Shown: positions 32,613-43,322, counted from the stretch's first letter. The stretch: DNA of 64,000 bases from Rheinheimera maricola (GCF_016918075.2 NZ_JAERPS020000003.1:186001-250000); one strand, 5' to 3'. Translations and numbers: made by a program. The notes: generated from the sequence alone by a model not told the origin.

Positions 32613-34874
32613 ATGATGACAAAGCAAACATTTAAAACTACAGCATTGGCAGGCATGATAAGTGTGCTGTTGCTAACTGGAACTGCCTTTGCCGACACCA
32701 AAGCGCAAATGACCAAACCAGGTGGTGCTGCTGGTAAGGGCGCAGCTCAGGTAGGCGCGGTAAGAACCAACCAATTTTGGTGGCCGGATCAACTTGATTT
32801 AACACCGCTGCGTGACCACGATGGCCGCTCTAACCCTTACGGCCCCGATTTCAATTATGCAGCAGAGTTTAACAAGCTGGACCTGGACAAGGTAAAGCAG
32901 GATATCAATGCGCTGTTAACCCAATCACAAGACTGGTGGCCGGCCGACTTTGGTAATTATGGCCCGTTCTTTATCCGTATGACCTGGCACAGCGCTGGTA
33001 CTTACCGCACTCTGGACGGCCGTGGCGGCGCAGGTGGTGGCCAGCAACGGTTTGAGCCACTAAACAGTTGGCCAGACAACGGCAACCTGGATAAAGCCCG
33101 GCGGTTATTATGGCCGGTAAAACAACAATACGGCGAAGCGCTGTCATGGTCAGATTTAATGGTACTGGCCGGCAATGTCGCGCTTGAGAACATGGGCTTT
33201 AAAACCTACGGTTTTGCTGGTGGACGCGCTGACGACTGGGAACCGGATATGGTGTATTGGGGGCCGGAAGTAGAAATGCTGGCCAGCGACCGTGAAGACG
33301 CAGGCGGCAAGCTGCAACGCCCGTTAGGTGCTACCCATATGGGGCTTATTTACGTTAACCCTGAGGGGCCAAAAGGCGTACCAGACCCAATGGGCTCGGC
33401 GAAAAATATCCGTGTTGCCTTTGAACGCATGGCGATGAACGATGAAGAAACCCTGGCGCTTATTGCCGGTGGCCACACCTTTGGTAAAATGCACGGCGCG
33501 CGTAAACCCGCTGACTGTATGGGGCCGGAGCCAGCAGCAGCCGGTATTGAAGAGCAAGGCCTGGGCTGGAAAAACAAATGCGGTAAAGGCCATTCAGAAG
33601 ACACCACAACCAGCGGCTTAGAAGGTGCCTGGACGCAAGCGCCAACCCAATGGACATCCTTGTATTTAAGCAACCTGCTTAACTTTGAATGGCAACAAAC
33701 CCGCAGCCCTGCCGGTGCTATTCAGTGGATCCCAACCGATGAGTCATTGCATAAAATCGTGCCGGATGCCCATGTTAAAGGTAAGTTTAATCCGCCGGTG
33801 ATGACCACAGCCGATTTAGCGCTGAAGTTTGACCCGGAGTATCGCAAAATCGCCGAGCGCTTCCTGGCAGATCCGGAAGAATACCGCTTAGCCTTTGCCA
33901 AAGCCTGGTACAAGCTGACCCACCGCGATATGGGGCCACCACGTAACTTTTTGGGTAAAGAAGTACCGAAAGACATCCTAATTTGGCAGGATCCTATCGA
34001 CGAGAAAACTCAATCCAGCATTAAAGCCGGTGATGTTAAAACCCTTAAAGCCAGTATTTTAAAATCCGGTTTAACCGTACCTGAGTTAGTGCGTGTGGCC
34101 TGGGGCTCAGCTGCCAGCTACCGTGATACCGATATGCGTGGTGGTGCCAACGGTGCACGTATTGCCTTAGCGCCGCAAAAAGACTGGGCGGTTAACAACC
34201 CGGCCGAAACTGCTAAGGTACTTAAAGCCCTAACCGCTATTCAGGCTGATTTTAACAACAGCAGAAGAAAAGTATCGCTGGCCGATTTAATTGTGCTGGG
34301 CGGTGCAGCGGCCATTGAAAAAGCCGCCAAAGACGCTGGTTACACAGTTACGGTGCCCTTTACCCCAGGCCGTGGTGATGCCACTCAGGACATGACAGAC
34401 GTTAATGCTTTTAGCCTGCTTGAGCTGACAGCAGACGGTTTCAGAAACTACTTCGACGCGGCTGCAAGCTATAAATCGCCAACTGAAATGCTGGTAGATA
34501 AAGCCGACCAACTGGACCTGAGCGTACCGGAAATGACCGTGTTGGTAGGCGGTTTACGCGCACTGGATGCTAACTATCAGGGTGCGAAGCACGGTGTGTT
34601 TACGGCTAAGCCAGGTACGCTGAATAACGATTTCTTCGTTAACCTGCTGGATATGTCCACCGTGTGGAAAAAATCTGCCACCGACGGCATATACGACGGC
34701 TTTGACCGGGCATCAGGCGACAAAAAGTGGACCGCCACTTCTGTTGATTTGGTGTTCGGCTCAAACTCTGAACTGCGTGCGGTAGCGGAAGTGTATGCTT
34801 TTAATACCTCAAAACAGAAGTTTGTCGACGACTTTATCAAAGCCTGGACCAAGGTAATGAACCTGGACCGTTAA
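32613..34874 (+). CDS. katG: Catalase-peroxidase KatG with signal peptide
   Basis: Bifunctional haem catalase and peroxidase of 753 residues. Residues about 1-28 are a Sec signal peptide (hydrophobic core, AFA-D cleavage), so the enzyme is exported, unlike cytoplasmic E. coli KatG. Catalytic features are present: [10 protein letters not shown] (distal His and Trp), [10 protein letters not shown] (Tyr of the Met-Tyr-Trp adduct), [15 protein letters not shown] (adduct Met) and [11 protein letters not shown] (proximal His). The C-terminal degenerate peroxidase repeat is complete. I prefer ATG at 32613 (AAGGA 5 bases upstream) over 32607. It should remove peroxide in the periplasm. Confidence 0.93.
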   Translation: MMTKQTFKTTALAGMISVLLLTGTAFADTKAQMTKPGGAAGKGAAQVGAVRTNQFWWPDQLDLTPLRDHDGRSNPYGPDFNYAAEFNKLDLDKVKQDINALLTQSQDWWPADFGNYGPFFIRMTWHSAGTYRTLDGRGGAGGGQQRFEPLNSWPDNGNLDKARRLLWPVKQQYGEALSWSDLMVLAGNVALENMGFKTYGFAGGRADDWEPDMVYWGPEVEMLASDREDAGGKLQRPLGATHMGLIYVNPEGPKGVPDPMGSAKNIRVAFERMAMNDEETLALIAGGHTFGKMHGARKPADCMGPEPAAAGIEEQGLGWKNKCGKGHSEDTTTSGLEGAWTQAPTQWTSLYLSNLLNFEWQQTRSPAGAIQWIPTDESLHKIVPDAHVKGKFNPPVMTTADLALKFDPEYRKIAERFLADPEEYRLAFAKAWYKLTHRDMGPPRNFLGKEVPKDILIWQDPIDEKTQSSIKAGDVKTLKASILKSGLTVPELVRVAWGSAASYRDTDMRGGANGARIALAPQKDWAVNNPAETAKVLKALTAIQADFNNSRRKVSLADLIVLGGAAAIEKAAKDAGYTVTVPFTPGRGDATQDMTDVNAFSLLELTADGFRNYFDAAASYKSPTEMLVDKADQLDLSVPEMTVLVGGLRALDANYQGAKHGVFTAKPGTLNNDFFVNLLDMSTVWKKSATDGIYDGFDRASGDKKWTATSVDLVFGSNSELRAVAEVYAFNTSKQKFVDDFIKAWTKVMNLDR

Positions 34875-34894
34875 TACCGATCAAAAACATAAGG

Positions 34895-34927
34895 CGCTGC
34901 AACCTGAAAAGGTGCAGCGTTTTTTTA
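34895..34927 (+). terminator. katG terminator
   Basis: CGCTGC-A-ACC, loop TGAAAA, then GGT-GCAGCG form a 9-bp stem with one bulge, followed by seven T. It overlaps the 3' end of the convergent phosphatase gene by a few bases. Confidence 0.85.
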
Positions 34928-35443
34928 TTCATATAGCTGTGCATCGCAGGTAAACGCCTGATGGCTTAACGTTACACTGCCCTGCTCAGCCAGTTCCAGC
35001 TGATACAGCAAGCTGTAATCCTGCTCTGTTAACGGCGCCATCTCAATACCACTAGCTAAGCTAACCAACTGCGGCACGGTATTGCTATGCCCGACAACCA
35101 ACACCGGCTGCGACAACGCCGTTAACTGCTGCAATAACTGCTCCGGTTGACGCGGATCATAGCTGGTAACGGCCAACTTTTTGCTGCCGGCCACCGCAGC
35201 TGCGGTTTGCTGCGTCCGCTGATAGGGCGTGGCATATACTGCCGCTAACGGCACATCGGCAAAATATGCAGCCAGCGCTTGCGCCCGGGCCTGACCACAG
35301 GCCGTTAGTGCCGGATCTTTGCCATCATTTTGCTTTTCCGCGTGGCGCACCAGATAGACCGTATTGGCCACTGCGGATGAAGATAGCAGCCATATCGCTA
35401 ACGACAGCCCCCCGCTCATTAACAGCTTTAAATTAACCTGCAT
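34925..35443 (-). CDS. Exported histidine phosphatase (SixA-like)
   Basis: Phosphoglycerate-mutase-type histidine phosphatase of 172 residues. A signal peptide (about 1-28, cleavage after AVA) leads to LVRHAEK with the catalytic His, then YATPYQRTQQTA and VVGHSNTVP with the second His. The product should act in the periplasm; its substrate is unknown. ATG at 35443 has GGAG 6 bases upstream; ATG at 35455 is possible. It overlaps the preceding GNAT gene by 11 bases, so three genes (35996-36517, 35433-35996, 34925-35443) are probably one operon. Confidence 0.85.
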   Translation of the reverse strand: MQVNLKLLMSGGLSLAIWLLSSSAVANTVYLVRHAEKQNDGKDPALTACGQARAQALAAYFADVPLAAVYATPYQRTQQTAAAVAGSKKLAVTSYDPRQPEQLLQQLTALSQPVLVVGHSNTVPQLVSLASGIEMAPLTEQDYSLLYQLELAEQGSVTLSHQAFTCDAQLYE

Positions 35444-35996
35444 ATTCAGCTCCATTTACGCTGCTACGATACAGCACTGCATCAACATCACCCAGTGCAT
35501 CGCGGTGCAAAAAGCGTTTTATAAACTGCATGCCCAGTTTGCGCATAACCCCAATAGAACCGGCATTATCCGGCATGGCTATGGCCGATAAAAACTGCAC
35601 ATTACCGTTGTGTGCCAGCACTGCTTCTGCCACCGCAGCCGCTGCTTCGCTGGCATAACCGCGGCCCCAATACTCACGCTTAAAACGCCAGCCAATTTCA
35701 ACGTCATTCGTACTTGGTTTTTTGCTATTAAACCCCATCGGCCGTATTAATACCCAGCCCAAATAAGCATTGTCATCACTGCGCCGTACCTGCCAAATGC
35801 CATACCCCCGTTCTGTATCACGATATTGCGCCATGCGCGGCAACATCACTTCAACAATGGTTTGCATACTGGTTAGTTTACCGCCATTGATGTAGCGCAT
35901 TACCTCTGCATCCTGATCCACTTCAAAAAATAACGCCGCGTCTTGCTCAGACAGCAGCGAAAAATGAAGTCTTGCTGTAGCACTTATTTGTAACAT
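35433..35996 (-). CDS. GNAT acetyltransferase, RimJ/RimL type
   Basis: Protein of 187 residues in the RimJ/RimL branch of GNAT: MRYINGGKLTSMQTIVEVM, VEIGWRFKREYWGRGYASEA (acetyl-CoA loop, about 111-130) and NAGSIGVMRKLGM. It may acetylate ribosomal proteins or small amines; the target is unknown. ATG at 35996 has AGGAAG 4 bases upstream and overlaps the stop of the upstream GNAT gene by one base. Confidence 0.85.
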   Translation of the reverse strand: MLQISATARLHFSLLSEQDAALFFEVDQDAEVMRYINGGKLTSMQTIVEVMLPRMAQYRDTERGYGIWQVRRSDDNAYLGWVLIRPMGFNSKKPSTNDVEIGWRFKREYWGRGYASEAAAAVAEAVLAHNGNVQFLSAIAMPDNAGSIGVMRKLGMQFIKRFLHRDALGDVDAVLYRSSVNGAEYAG

Positions 35997-36517
35997 TAAG
36001 CTTCCTGTGTGATCTGAGTTAATTGCATATAACACGCCTGCTCGCCAAGGTAACTGGCCAGCGCACTTAGCGCGCTAGCTGGTAATTGGTTAACCACAAC
36101 AAAACCGTGGCGCTGCCAATACGGCACCGAGCCCTGCACCGCCACCAGCGCCAGCTTGCTTAGCCCCAGGCTTAACGCATGCTGCTTTGCCATTGCCAAT
36201 AATTGGCTGGCCAGCCCCAAACCACGCGCCGCCGGGCTTACCGCCATATCGTGCAAATACAGCAGCTGCGGCGCTCCAGCCGGTGCAAAAGCCGACGCCA
36301 GCGGCGTAACATAGCCATTTATTGACGGATAACTGAATAAATACCCCAGCAGCTCACCGGCGCTGCTTTCTGCCAGCCAGCAACTGCTAGCCGCCGCTTG
36401 CAAGCGCTGGCTCAAAAGTGCCGGGCTTTCATACAGTGCATCGCTGTAGCAGCTATCTTGCAGTGCCACCACTGCCGGTATATCTGCCGGCGTCATTAAC
36501 CTTATACTTATCGTCAT
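35996..36517 (-). CDS. GNAT acetyltransferase
   Basis: Single-domain acetyltransferase of 173 residues: MTISIRLMTPADIPAVVALQ at the start and LHDMAVSPAARGLGLASQLL (acetyl-CoA loop, R-G-L-G-L-A) near residues 88-107, ending VPYWQRHGFVV. The substrate is unknown. ATG at 36517 has AGGA about 10 bases upstream. It is the first gene of a three-gene operon with another GNAT and an exported phosphatase, coupled by a one-base overlap. Confidence 0.8.
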   Translation of the reverse strand: MTISIRLMTPADIPAVVALQDSCYSDALYESPALLSQRLQAAASSCWLAESSAGELLGYLFSYPSINGYVTPLASAFAPAGAPQLLYLHDMAVSPAARGLGLASQLLAMAKQHALSLGLSKLALVAVQGSVPYWQRHGFVVVNQLPASALSALASYLGEQACYMQLTQITQEA

Positions 36518-36765
36518 AAACTGCAATTCCTACCAAACACTACCAACCATTTCTACCTCTAAGATCCGCGCCTCACCTATCAGGTGGCTGACATGCTCGC
36601 CTGATAATTCGTTGCGTACTACCAGCCCAAAAATGATAAGTTAGCTTAGTACCATTTTACGGACCAGCACTGACATGTCCACCACTTACAGCATCAACAA
36701 TGCTATGCTAATTGCCGGCCGAGAAAATGGTAGAACTACGTTAATTCCCCGAAGGAGAGCCTTTT

Positions 36766-37230
36766 ATGCGCGCTATTTACGCTGTATTACTGCTGCTAAC
36801 GCTGGCAGCTTGTGACAAAAATGAAGTGGGTGATGTATCACTCGGTGTGTTTACCACCAAGGATATTAAGCTCGATGCTATTGTCGACCCGATAGTTACC
36901 GGCGTTACTTGTCATGTCGCCAGTATCGAGGCCAACCTGGATTTATCTGATCCATCAGACAGCTCTATCGCCTGTCGGCAAACCGGCATCATCACAGCTG
37001 CGATGATTGCGCAAATAGACAAAAGTAAAAACGGCGAGGTGTTGTTTTCTAAATCAAAAAGCATCTTTTTTAAAAGCATGAAGATACGCCGTATTCTGGA
37101 TGCTGAAAACCAAACCCTGATGTATCTGTCTTATTCCACCAAAGAAACCTCCGGCAGCTTTAAGCACAGCTTATCTACCGTGCCACTGTGGGGAACCCAA
37201 GCTTATGCTGCAGCGAAGGTGCAAGAATAA
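36766..37230 (+). CDS. creA: CreA family protein (lipoprotein form)
   Basis: Envelope protein of 154 residues with the CreA pattern: IKLDAIVDPIVTGVTCHVAS, SDSSIACRQTG, GEVLFSKSKSIFFKSMKIRR and MLYLSYS-like YLSYSTK. CreA proteins are periplasmic, of unknown function. This copy has a short signal ending in LAAC (Cys about 16), so it may be lipidated; E. coli CreA has a standard signal. The ribosome site GGAG is 7 bases before ATG. There are no creBCD genes nearby. Confidence 0.85.
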   Translation: MRAIYAVLLLLTLAACDKNEVGDVSLGVFTTKDIKLDAIVDPIVTGVTCHVASIEANLDLSDPSDSSIACRQTGIITAAMIAQIDKSKNGEVLFSKSKSIFFKSMKIRRILDAENQTLMYLSYSTKETSGSFKHSLSTVPLWGTQAYAAAKVQE

Positions 37231-37238
37231 CAGTGTAC

Positions 37239-38051
37239 CTAAATATACGCCTTGCCTTTTAAATACAACACCGCAAAGCCTGACACCAACACTCGCTCAC
37301 CGACAAGGCGGCAATATAAAATGCCGCCTCGCTGTGATGCCTGGTAAGCGACCAAATCAGATTTTGCCAGCTCTTTAGCCCAGTAAGGCGCCAACCCGGC
37401 ATGAATTGACCCCGTTACCGGATCTTCATCACCGCCGTTAGCCGGCCAGAAATAGCGTGAGATAAAATCATACTCATTGTTGGTCGCACTGGCCCTTGCA
37501 GCCACAACCACATCAAACGGGGCTAATTGTTTCAGCTGTTCTGACATGTAACTCAGGCTTTTCACATCCTGCTCCGAGGCCACTATCGCAAAATAAGCCT
37601 GCCGGTTCTTGAGTACCTGAATGGGTGTTACCGAAAACCCTGCCAGTAATGCGTCCGGGATCTGTTGCGGGTCTACCTGGTCCGGGCATTGATTAGGAAA
37701 GCTCATCTCAATTCGGCCGTCGCTATGCTGCTTTACATAAAGCGAGCCGACCTTTAAGGTAATAAATTCAATTTCCCCCTGCCCGCCCAGCTGATTAAAT
37801 ATCACATAGGACGCTGCTAACGTGGCGTGGCCACAAAAATCAATTTCGGTTAACGGCGAAAACCAGCGAATTTCATATTGATTGGCTGATAATGCGCGGA
37901 TGAAAGCAGTTTCCGACAGATTATTTTCAGCGGCAATATTTTGCATTAGCTCAGGCGCCAGCCAGTTTTTTAATGGCACCACCGCAGCTGAATTGCCTTT
38001 AAACTGCTGTTGAGTAAAAGCATCGACAATATAAATATCCAGTTCCAACAC
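37239..38051 (-). CDS. PhzF family isomerase/epimerase
   Basis: Cytoplasmic protein of 270 residues from the PhzF/diaminopimelate epimerase-like family. The catalytic Glu lies in NNLSETAFI (about 43-51); CGHATLAASYV and the C-terminal DPVTGSIHAGLAPYWA are family motifs. No phenazine genes are near, so the substrate is unknown. Start codons GTG 38051 and TTG 38048 are alternatives; GGAG is better spaced for TTG. It converges on creA. Confidence 0.88.
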   Translation of the reverse strand: MLELDIYIVDAFTQQQFKGNSAAVVPLKNWLAPELMQNIAAENNLSETAFIRALSANQYEIRWFSPLTEIDFCGHATLAASYVIFNQLGGQGEIEFITLKVGSLYVKQHSDGRIEMSFPNQCPDQVDPQQIPDALLAGFSVTPIQVLKNRQAYFAIVASEQDVKSLSYMSEQLKQLAPFDVVVAARASATNNEYDFISRYFWPANGGDEDPVTGSIHAGLAPYWAKELAKSDLVAYQASQRGGILYCRLVGERVLVSGFAVLYLKGKAYI

Positions 38052-38231
38052 AAGCTCCTCAGGGGTTATCGCTTAAGCGACAGGTATTTCCTATCAATCA
38101 AGGTGCGCAACCAATGTTGCCGATTGTAGCTGCAGTCGCTGGCATAGTCAGCAGCTTAACCAGCAGCGGTAGAGGTTGTATTCGTAGTGCGCAGAGAACA
38201 CCCGCAACCGCAGTACAAATTACTGCCGGTA

Positions 38232-38921
38232 TTAAAAAGGGCTGACACATTGACCGTGGTATGGTTCGCCAGTTAGCGGATGCTGAAAATAGATATCACT
38301 GGCATGCAGTAATAACCGCTTCGCCAGTTGTTGGCTGGTAGCACTGTGGTACAAATCACAACCCAGGATCGGGTGGCCAATACTCAGGCTATGGATGCGC
38401 AGCTGATGGGTACGGCCGCTAAGCGGGGTAAACTGCACCAGGCTGCGCTTTGGTTCGTTTAACCGGTCTAACACTTTAAACTGACTGCTCGCCGCTTTAC
38501 CGCTGCTATGGCATATTTTCACCAGCGGAAACTGGCTTTTATTTTTAGCAATAGGCGCTGTTATCAAGCCTTCGTCCGCACTCACCCAGCCTTCCAACAT
38601 CGCGGTATAGCGCTTTTGTACGCTGCCATCCTGAAACTGCTTATTAAGCTGCGCCGTGGCCTGCTGCGTCAGCGCCACCAGCATAATACCCGAGGTACCA
38701 AAGTCTAACCGATGCGGTAATTTAGCCTCTGCAAATGCTGGGCTTACACCCGGCTGGCCATGTAGTAAACGAAAGTGCACCGAATCAAGATTAAGTGGGT
38801 TTTTACCGGATAAACTCAGCAGGCCTGAGGGCTTATTTATCAATAAGATGGTCTCATCCTGATATAAAACCTGTACCACATCCTCGCAGGCAGGCGCGAT
38901 AAAATTATCAATAATATCCAA
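38232..38921 (-). CDS. RluA-family pseudouridine synthase
   Basis: RNA pseudouridine synthase of 229 residues, without an S4 domain, as in RluA. LLINKPSGLLSLSG, the catalytic motif PHRLDFGTSGIMLVAL (Asp about 73), PLSGRTHQLRIHSLSIGHPI and LLHASDIYFQHP are family signatures. The target, probably tRNA or 23S rRNA, cannot be told from the sequence; the length fits RluA. The ribosome site is not strong. Confidence 0.88.
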   Translation of the reverse strand: MDIIDNFIAPACEDVVQVLYQDETILLINKPSGLLSLSGKNPLNLDSVHFRLLHGQPGVSPAFAEAKLPHRLDFGTSGIMLVALTQQATAQLNKQFQDGSVQKRYTAMLEGWVSADEGLITAPIAKNKSQFPLVKICHSSGKAASSQFKVLDRLNEPKRSLVQFTPLSGRTHQLRIHSLSIGHPILGCDLYHSATSQQLAKRLLLHASDIYFQHPLTGEPYHGQCVSPF

Positions 38922-39001
38922 AAGGTTCCCGGTAACGTTAAGCAGTTTTCAAGTCCATTTTAACAGCGCCCGCAACAACAAGTCTGCGCAAAGACAAGAG
39001 T

Positions 39002-39259
39002 TTAGCGTGTTATATCGTCAAACAGTGTATCCAGTGCCGCCTTTGATTCAATTGCGATACCATCGCCACAGTCCAATTGATCAGTACCTACTTTTAGTTG
39101 CTCACGCAAGCGGGCCAGTTTCACTTCGTGGATCCAGTCTTCGTGGGTATCCATAAAGCGCAAAGCTTCGCGGATGACTTCACTGGCATTGTTGTAAAGG
39201 CCGCTATCGACTTTGGCTTTAATGCGCGACTCTAATTCGGGCGTCAGGGATACATGCAC
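39002..39259 (-). CDS. Orphan ParD-type antitoxin
   Basis: Protein of 85 residues: VSLTPELESRIKAKVDSGLY forms the ribbon-helix-helix DNA-binding part and NNASEVIREALRFMDTHE is typical ParD. It starts at GTG 39259 with GGAGG 5 bases upstream (a TTG at 39271 is possible). No ParE toxin follows: only 80 bases separate it from rluA. It may be a solitary antitoxin or the last part of a lost system. A HigA remnant and a YD-repeat fragment lie just upstream. Confidence 0.75.
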   Translation of the reverse strand: MHVSLTPELESRIKAKVDSGLYNNASEVIREALRFMDTHEDWIHEVKLARLREQLKVGTDQLDCGDGIAIESKAALDTLFDDITR

Positions 39260-39366
39260 AATGGCCTCCAAGGGTAAACACCAACAGCAATAATGCTAGG
39301 TGCAGCTACAAAAATGTCAATCTTTGTAGTCATGCATCGGGAATTTCTAAATTTCCCTGCCGCAGT

Positions 39367-39540
39367 TTACTGAATCGTTTGAAATAAACGGCCATTAGTA
39401 TCATAGTTATAGCGAGTTAAATTGCCTCGAACGATAGGGTCAGGATCATTGATATCTCTTCCAGCAACATTTCCCCCAAGACACTCCCCTAATGATTGTT
39501 GTACAAGGACAAACAGAAAATAACTGCCGTTATCTACTGT
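39367..39540 (-). pseudogene. Remnant with a YD-repeat-like end
   Basis: An open stretch of 57 codons on the minus strand, without a start or ribosome site, reads SLGECLGGNVAGRDINDPDP, then IVRGNLTRYNYDTNGRLFQTI and stop. The last part fits the YxYDxxGRLxxI pattern of RHS/YD repeats. It is probably a scrap of a large secreted or polymorphic-toxin gene; it could also be chance, given its length. Confidence 0.35.
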
Positions 39541-39584
39541 CTAGCAACATGAATACGCGCTATCTGGCAGAGCTATGTTTAAGT

Positions 39585-39788
39585 TCAAGCCGCATGAGGT
39601 GAAATATCTTTGCTGATTTGCTCACCACTTTGCTGCTCAGCCAGTTTAAGGTCGTACATCGCCTGCAAATTAAGCCAGCTTTGGGCATCGGCGCCAAAAT
39701 AACGAGCCCGCCGAAGTGCTGTGTCAGCAGTGACACCGCGCTTTTCACGCACTATTTCATTGATCCGTGCCGGTGTTACCCGTAAATA
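39585..39788 (-). pseudogene. N-terminally truncated HigA antitoxin
   Basis: On the minus strand the codons read VTPARINEIVREKRGVTADT, ALRRARYFGADAQSWLNLQA and MYDLKLAEQQSGEQISKDIS before a TGA at 39587. This is the typical end of HigA antitoxins, including the second half of the helix-turn-helix. A TAG at 39791-39789 cuts the N-terminal third and no toxin gene is present. Confidence 0.7.
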
Positions 39789-39886
39789 CTATACTGCCCT
39801 GCCCGATCGCCTATTAATCATAAAAACATATATCGATAAACTGCAAACTTGTGTTTTACACAACAAACCAGCCAGTCTTAGCTGAT

Positions 39887-39916
39887 AAAAAACCCCGGCA
39901 CGCTGGCCGGGGTTTT
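39887..39916 (-). terminator. gcvP terminator
   Basis: AACCCCGGC and GCCGGGGTT form a perfect 9-bp stem with a 6-base loop, T-rich on both sides, so it can work in both directions. It lies 28 bases after the gcvP stop codon. Confidence 0.88.
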
Positions 39917-39943
39917 CGTTGTTACTACATAAACACTAACCGC

Positions 39944-42835
39944 TTAGCGATACGCTTCCGGGCTTGGGCATGAACAGATCAGGTTGCGGTCGCCGTATAC
40001 GTCGTCGATACGGGTAACCGTTGGCCAGAACTTGTTTTCTGCAACAAAGCTTGCCGGGAAAGCAGCGTACTGACGCTCGTAGGCGCGGTCCCATGCCGGG
40101 TCGAAAATATCTTGCATGGTATGCGGTGCGTAGGCCAGTGGGTTGTTGTCTACTGTCCACTCGCCGGCTTCTACCTTGGCAATTTCGGCACGGATGGTGC
40201 TCATCGCTTCGATAAACTTATCCATTTCAGCTTTGCTTTCAGACTCGGTTGGCTCAATCATCAGCGTGCCGGCTACCGGGAAGCTCATGGTCGGTGAGTG
40301 ATAGCCAAAGTCCATTAAGCGCTTGGCAATGTCCATCTCGGTAATGCCGCTGGCTTCTTTCGCCGGGCGAATGTCGATAATACATTCGTGCGCCACACGG
40401 CCGTTAGTACCGCGATAAAGCACCGGAAATAACGGATCGAGTTTCTTTGCCATGTAGTTAGCATTGAGGATGGCGTATTCGGTGGCTTGTTTTAAGCCCT
40501 CGGCGCCCATCATCGCAATGTACATCCAGCTGATTGGTAATATGCCCGCGCTACCAAAAGGTGCTGCTGATACCGCGCCATTGGTAGCGCCTGTGCCATC
40601 AATGCCAACCACCGAGTGGTTTGGCAGGAACGGCGCCAAATGGCTTTTTACACCGATAGGACCCATACCCGGGCCACCACCGCCGTGCGGAATACAGAAG
40701 GTTTTGTGCAGGTTTAAGTGCGATACGTCTGAGCCAATAAAGCCAGGTGCAGTAACACCTACCTGAGCATTCATATTGGCGCCGTCCATATACACCTGGC
40801 CGCCGTAGCTGTGAATAACGTCGCACAGTTCACGGATACTTTCTTCAAATACACCGTGGGTAGACGGATAGGTCACCATAATCGCGGCTAAACGGTCGCC
40901 TACTTCAGCAGCTTTGGCTTTTAAGTCGACCATGTCGATATTGCCGCGCTTGTCGCACTCTACCAGCACCACGTCATAGCTGGTCATGGCGGCAGTAGCC
41001 GGATTAGTACCGTGCGCTGATACCGGAATTAAACAGATATTACGATGGCCTTCGCCGCGGCTTTCGTGATACTTGCGAATAGCTACCATACCGGCGTACT
41101 CACCCTGGGCACCCGAGTTTGGCTGCATAGAGATATTGTCGTACCCGGTGATATTTACCAGCCAGTCGCCCAGCAGGTTAATCATCTCGTAGTAGCCATC
41201 TACCTGATCGCGTGGCACGAACGGGTGCAAGGAGCCAAATTCAGGCCAGGTTACCGGGATCATCTCGGCGGTGGCGTTTAGCTTCATGGTGCATGAGCCA
41301 AGCGAAATCATCGAGTGGTTAAGCGATAAGTCTTTGTTTTCCAGCTTTTTGATATAACGCAGCATCTCTGTTTCAGAGTGATACTGGTTAAATACCGGAT
41401 GGCCCAGCACGCTGTCGTTGCGCACTAAATCGGCCGGAATTGACTTGCTGCCTTCTGCTACGATAGCCGCGTCAAGTGCATCCACGTTTAAGCCGTGGCC
41501 CGCGCCCAGTACGATATCAAGCAGCTCAGCAATGTCGGCGCTGGTGGTGGCTTCATTAAAGCTTACCGCTAACGAGTCGGCAACGTCGGTACGCAGGTTA
41601 ACGCCGGCGGCTAAAGCACGGCTAACAACTGCGGCGCGGTCGCTTACTGTAAAGGTAACGGTATCGAACCAGTGGCTGTTTACTAACGCTACGCCTTTGG
41701 CTTGTATACCAGCGGCGAAAATATCGGCATTGCGGTGAATACGCTGCGCAATGTTTTTCAGCCCCTGCGGGCCGTGATACACCGCGTAGAACGAGGCCAT
41801 ATTGGCCAGTAATACCTGGGCAGTACAGATGTTTGAGTTGGCTTTTTCGCGACGGATATGTTGCTCGCGCGTTTGCATTGCCATACGCAGTGCCTGATTA
41901 CCGCGACGGTCTTTCGACACACCGATAATCCGGCCCGGCATAGAACGCTTATACGCATCGCGGGTAGCGAAAAATGCGGCGTGCGGGCCGCCGTATGCCA
42001 TAGGTACGCCAAAACGCTGGGCACTGCCCAATACCACATCGGCACCTAGTTGGCCTGGCGCTTTTAACAGCAACAGAGCCATAGGGTCGGTAGCAACAGC
42101 GACTATGGCTTTTTTCGCCTGTAACGCCGCGATTAACGCGCTGTCGTTACGGATATCACCGTTAGTGGTTGGGTATTGAATTAAGGCACCGAATACGTCG
42201 TGCTCAGCAGCATCCGCCGCCTTGCCGATAACGATGTCAAAACCAAACATTTCGGCGCGGGTTTTTACTACGTCGATAGTTTGTGGGTGCACATCGTCGC
42301 TAATAAAGTACAGATTCGACTTACTTTTTGTTACCCGTTTTGCCAGTGCCATAGCTTCAGCAGCGGCAGTGGCTTCATCCAGCAAGGACGCGCTAGCCAG
42401 CTCCATACCGGTTAAATCCAACGTTAATTGCTGGAAGTTTAATAACGATTCAAGGCGGCCCTGAGCAATCTCTGGCTGGTATGGGGTATACGCCGTGTAC
42501 CAGCCCGGGTTTTCCAGCACGTTACGCAAAATAACATTTGGCGTTAACGTCGGGTGATAACCCATACCAATGTAAGATTTAAACATTTTGTTCTTCGCAG
42601 CAGCTTGCTTTAATACCGCCAACGCTTCGGCTTCAGTGCGCGCGGCACCGGTGGCCAGTGGTGTGGTCAGGCGGATATCTGCCGGCACCGTTTGGGCAAT
42701 CAGCGTTTCCATGCTGTCTACACCCAGCTCGCTTAACATAGCAGCGGTTTCGGCTGCATCTGGGCCGATATGGCGCTGAATAAATTCGTCATGGTTCGCA
42801 AGTTGCGACAGGGTTTTCACAGCGGAGTTGGTCAT
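39944..42835 (-). CDS. gcvP: Glycine dehydrogenase (decarboxylating), P-protein GcvP
   Basis: PLP enzyme of 963 residues that decarboxylates glycine and passes the aminomethyl group to lipoylated GcvH. The full-length fused form shows both halves: [20 protein letters not shown] at the start, the N-terminal half with [19 protein letters not shown], and the C-terminal catalytic half with [13 protein letters not shown] and the PLP lysine in [20 protein letters not shown] (about 705-724). It is the last gene of gcvT-gcvH-gcvP and is followed by a terminator. Confidence 0.97.
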   Translation of the reverse strand: MTNSAVKTLSQLANHDEFIQRHIGPDAAETAAMLSELGVDSMETLIAQTVPADIRLTTPLATGAARTEAEALAVLKQAAAKNKMFKSYIGMGYHPTLTPNVILRNVLENPGWYTAYTPYQPEIAQGRLESLLNFQQLTLDLTGMELASASLLDEATAAAEAMALAKRVTKSKSNLYFISDDVHPQTIDVVKTRAEMFGFDIVIGKAADAAEHDVFGALIQYPTTNGDIRNDSALIAALQAKKAIVAVATDPMALLLLKAPGQLGADVVLGSAQRFGVPMAYGGPHAAFFATRDAYKRSMPGRIIGVSKDRRGNQALRMAMQTREQHIRREKANSNICTAQVLLANMASFYAVYHGPQGLKNIAQRIHRNADIFAAGIQAKGVALVNSHWFDTVTFTVSDRAAVVSRALAAGVNLRTDVADSLAVSFNEATTSADIAELLDIVLGAGHGLNVDALDAAIVAEGSKSIPADLVRNDSVLGHPVFNQYHSETEMLRYIKKLENKDLSLNHSMISLGSCTMKLNATAEMIPVTWPEFGSLHPFVPRDQVDGYYEMINLLGDWLVNITGYDNISMQPNSGAQGEYAGMVAIRKYHESRGEGHRNICLIPVSAHGTNPATAAMTSYDVVLVECDKRGNIDMVDLKAKAAEVGDRLAAIMVTYPSTHGVFEESIRELCDVIHSYGGQVYMDGANMNAQVGVTAPGFIGSDVSHLNLHKTFCIPHGGGGPGMGPIGVKSHLAPFLPNHSVVGIDGTGATNGAVSAAPFGSAGILPISWMYIAMMGAEGLKQATEYAILNANYMAKKLDPLFPVLYRGTNGRVAHECIIDIRPAKEASGITEMDIAKRLMDFGYHSPTMSFPVAGTLMIEPTESESKAEMDKFIEAMSTIRAEIAKVEAGEWTVDNNPLAYAPHTMQDIFDPAWDRAYERQYAAFPASFVAENKFWPTVTRIDDVYGDRNLICSCPSPEAYR

Positions 42836-42935
42836 GCCTTGATTGTCCTGGTAATGTTTCGTTACTGCTAAAGTTAAGCCCCGTGGCTTATTCGGTAACT
42901 AATACGGCACGGGGCTTAAATGGGTTTGCTAAGTT

Positions 42936-43322
42936 TTACTCGTCAATCGAGTTTTTATAGCCGTCTGCGTCTAACAAGGCTGACATTTCAGCTTCATCAG
43001 ACAGTTTAATTTTAAACATCCAACCATCTTCATACGGGTTGCTGTTTACCAGCTCTGGTGAATCGGCTAAGGCTTCATTTACTTCAACAATTTCACCTGA
43101 CAATGGTGCATAGATATCAGAAGCGGCTTTGACCGATTCAGCTACGGCGCAATCTTCGCCCTGCGTTACGCTATCACCTACTTCTGGCAGTTCAACAAAC
43201 ACCATATCGCCCAGCAGGCCCTGAGCATGTTCAGTAATACCTACAGTGTAAACACCGTTACCTTCATCGCGCACCCACTCGTGGCTGCTGGCGTATTTTA
43301 AATTGTTAGGAATTGAGCTCAT
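42936..43322 (-). CDS. gcvH: Glycine cleavage H-protein GcvH
   Basis: Lipoyl carrier of 128 residues that shuttles the aminomethyl group between GcvP, GcvT and lipoamide dehydrogenase. The lipoylated lysine is in [19 protein letters not shown] (about residue 65). Standard length. It is 100 bases before gcvP and 57 bases after gcvT, in the usual order. Confidence 0.97.
   Translation of the reverse strand: MSSIPNNLKYASSHEWVRDEGNGVYTVGITEHAQGLLGDMVFVELPEVGDSVTQGEDCAVAESVKAASDIYAPLSGEIVEVNEALADSPELVNSNPYEDGWMFKIKLSDEAEMSALLDADGYKNSIDE

Noticed and set aside
36535-36645. Short minus-strand frame reading VVRNELSGEHVSHLIGEAR
   Set aside because: Only about 37 codons after a stop, no ribosome site and no family I can name; possibly chance or an unrecognised remnant.
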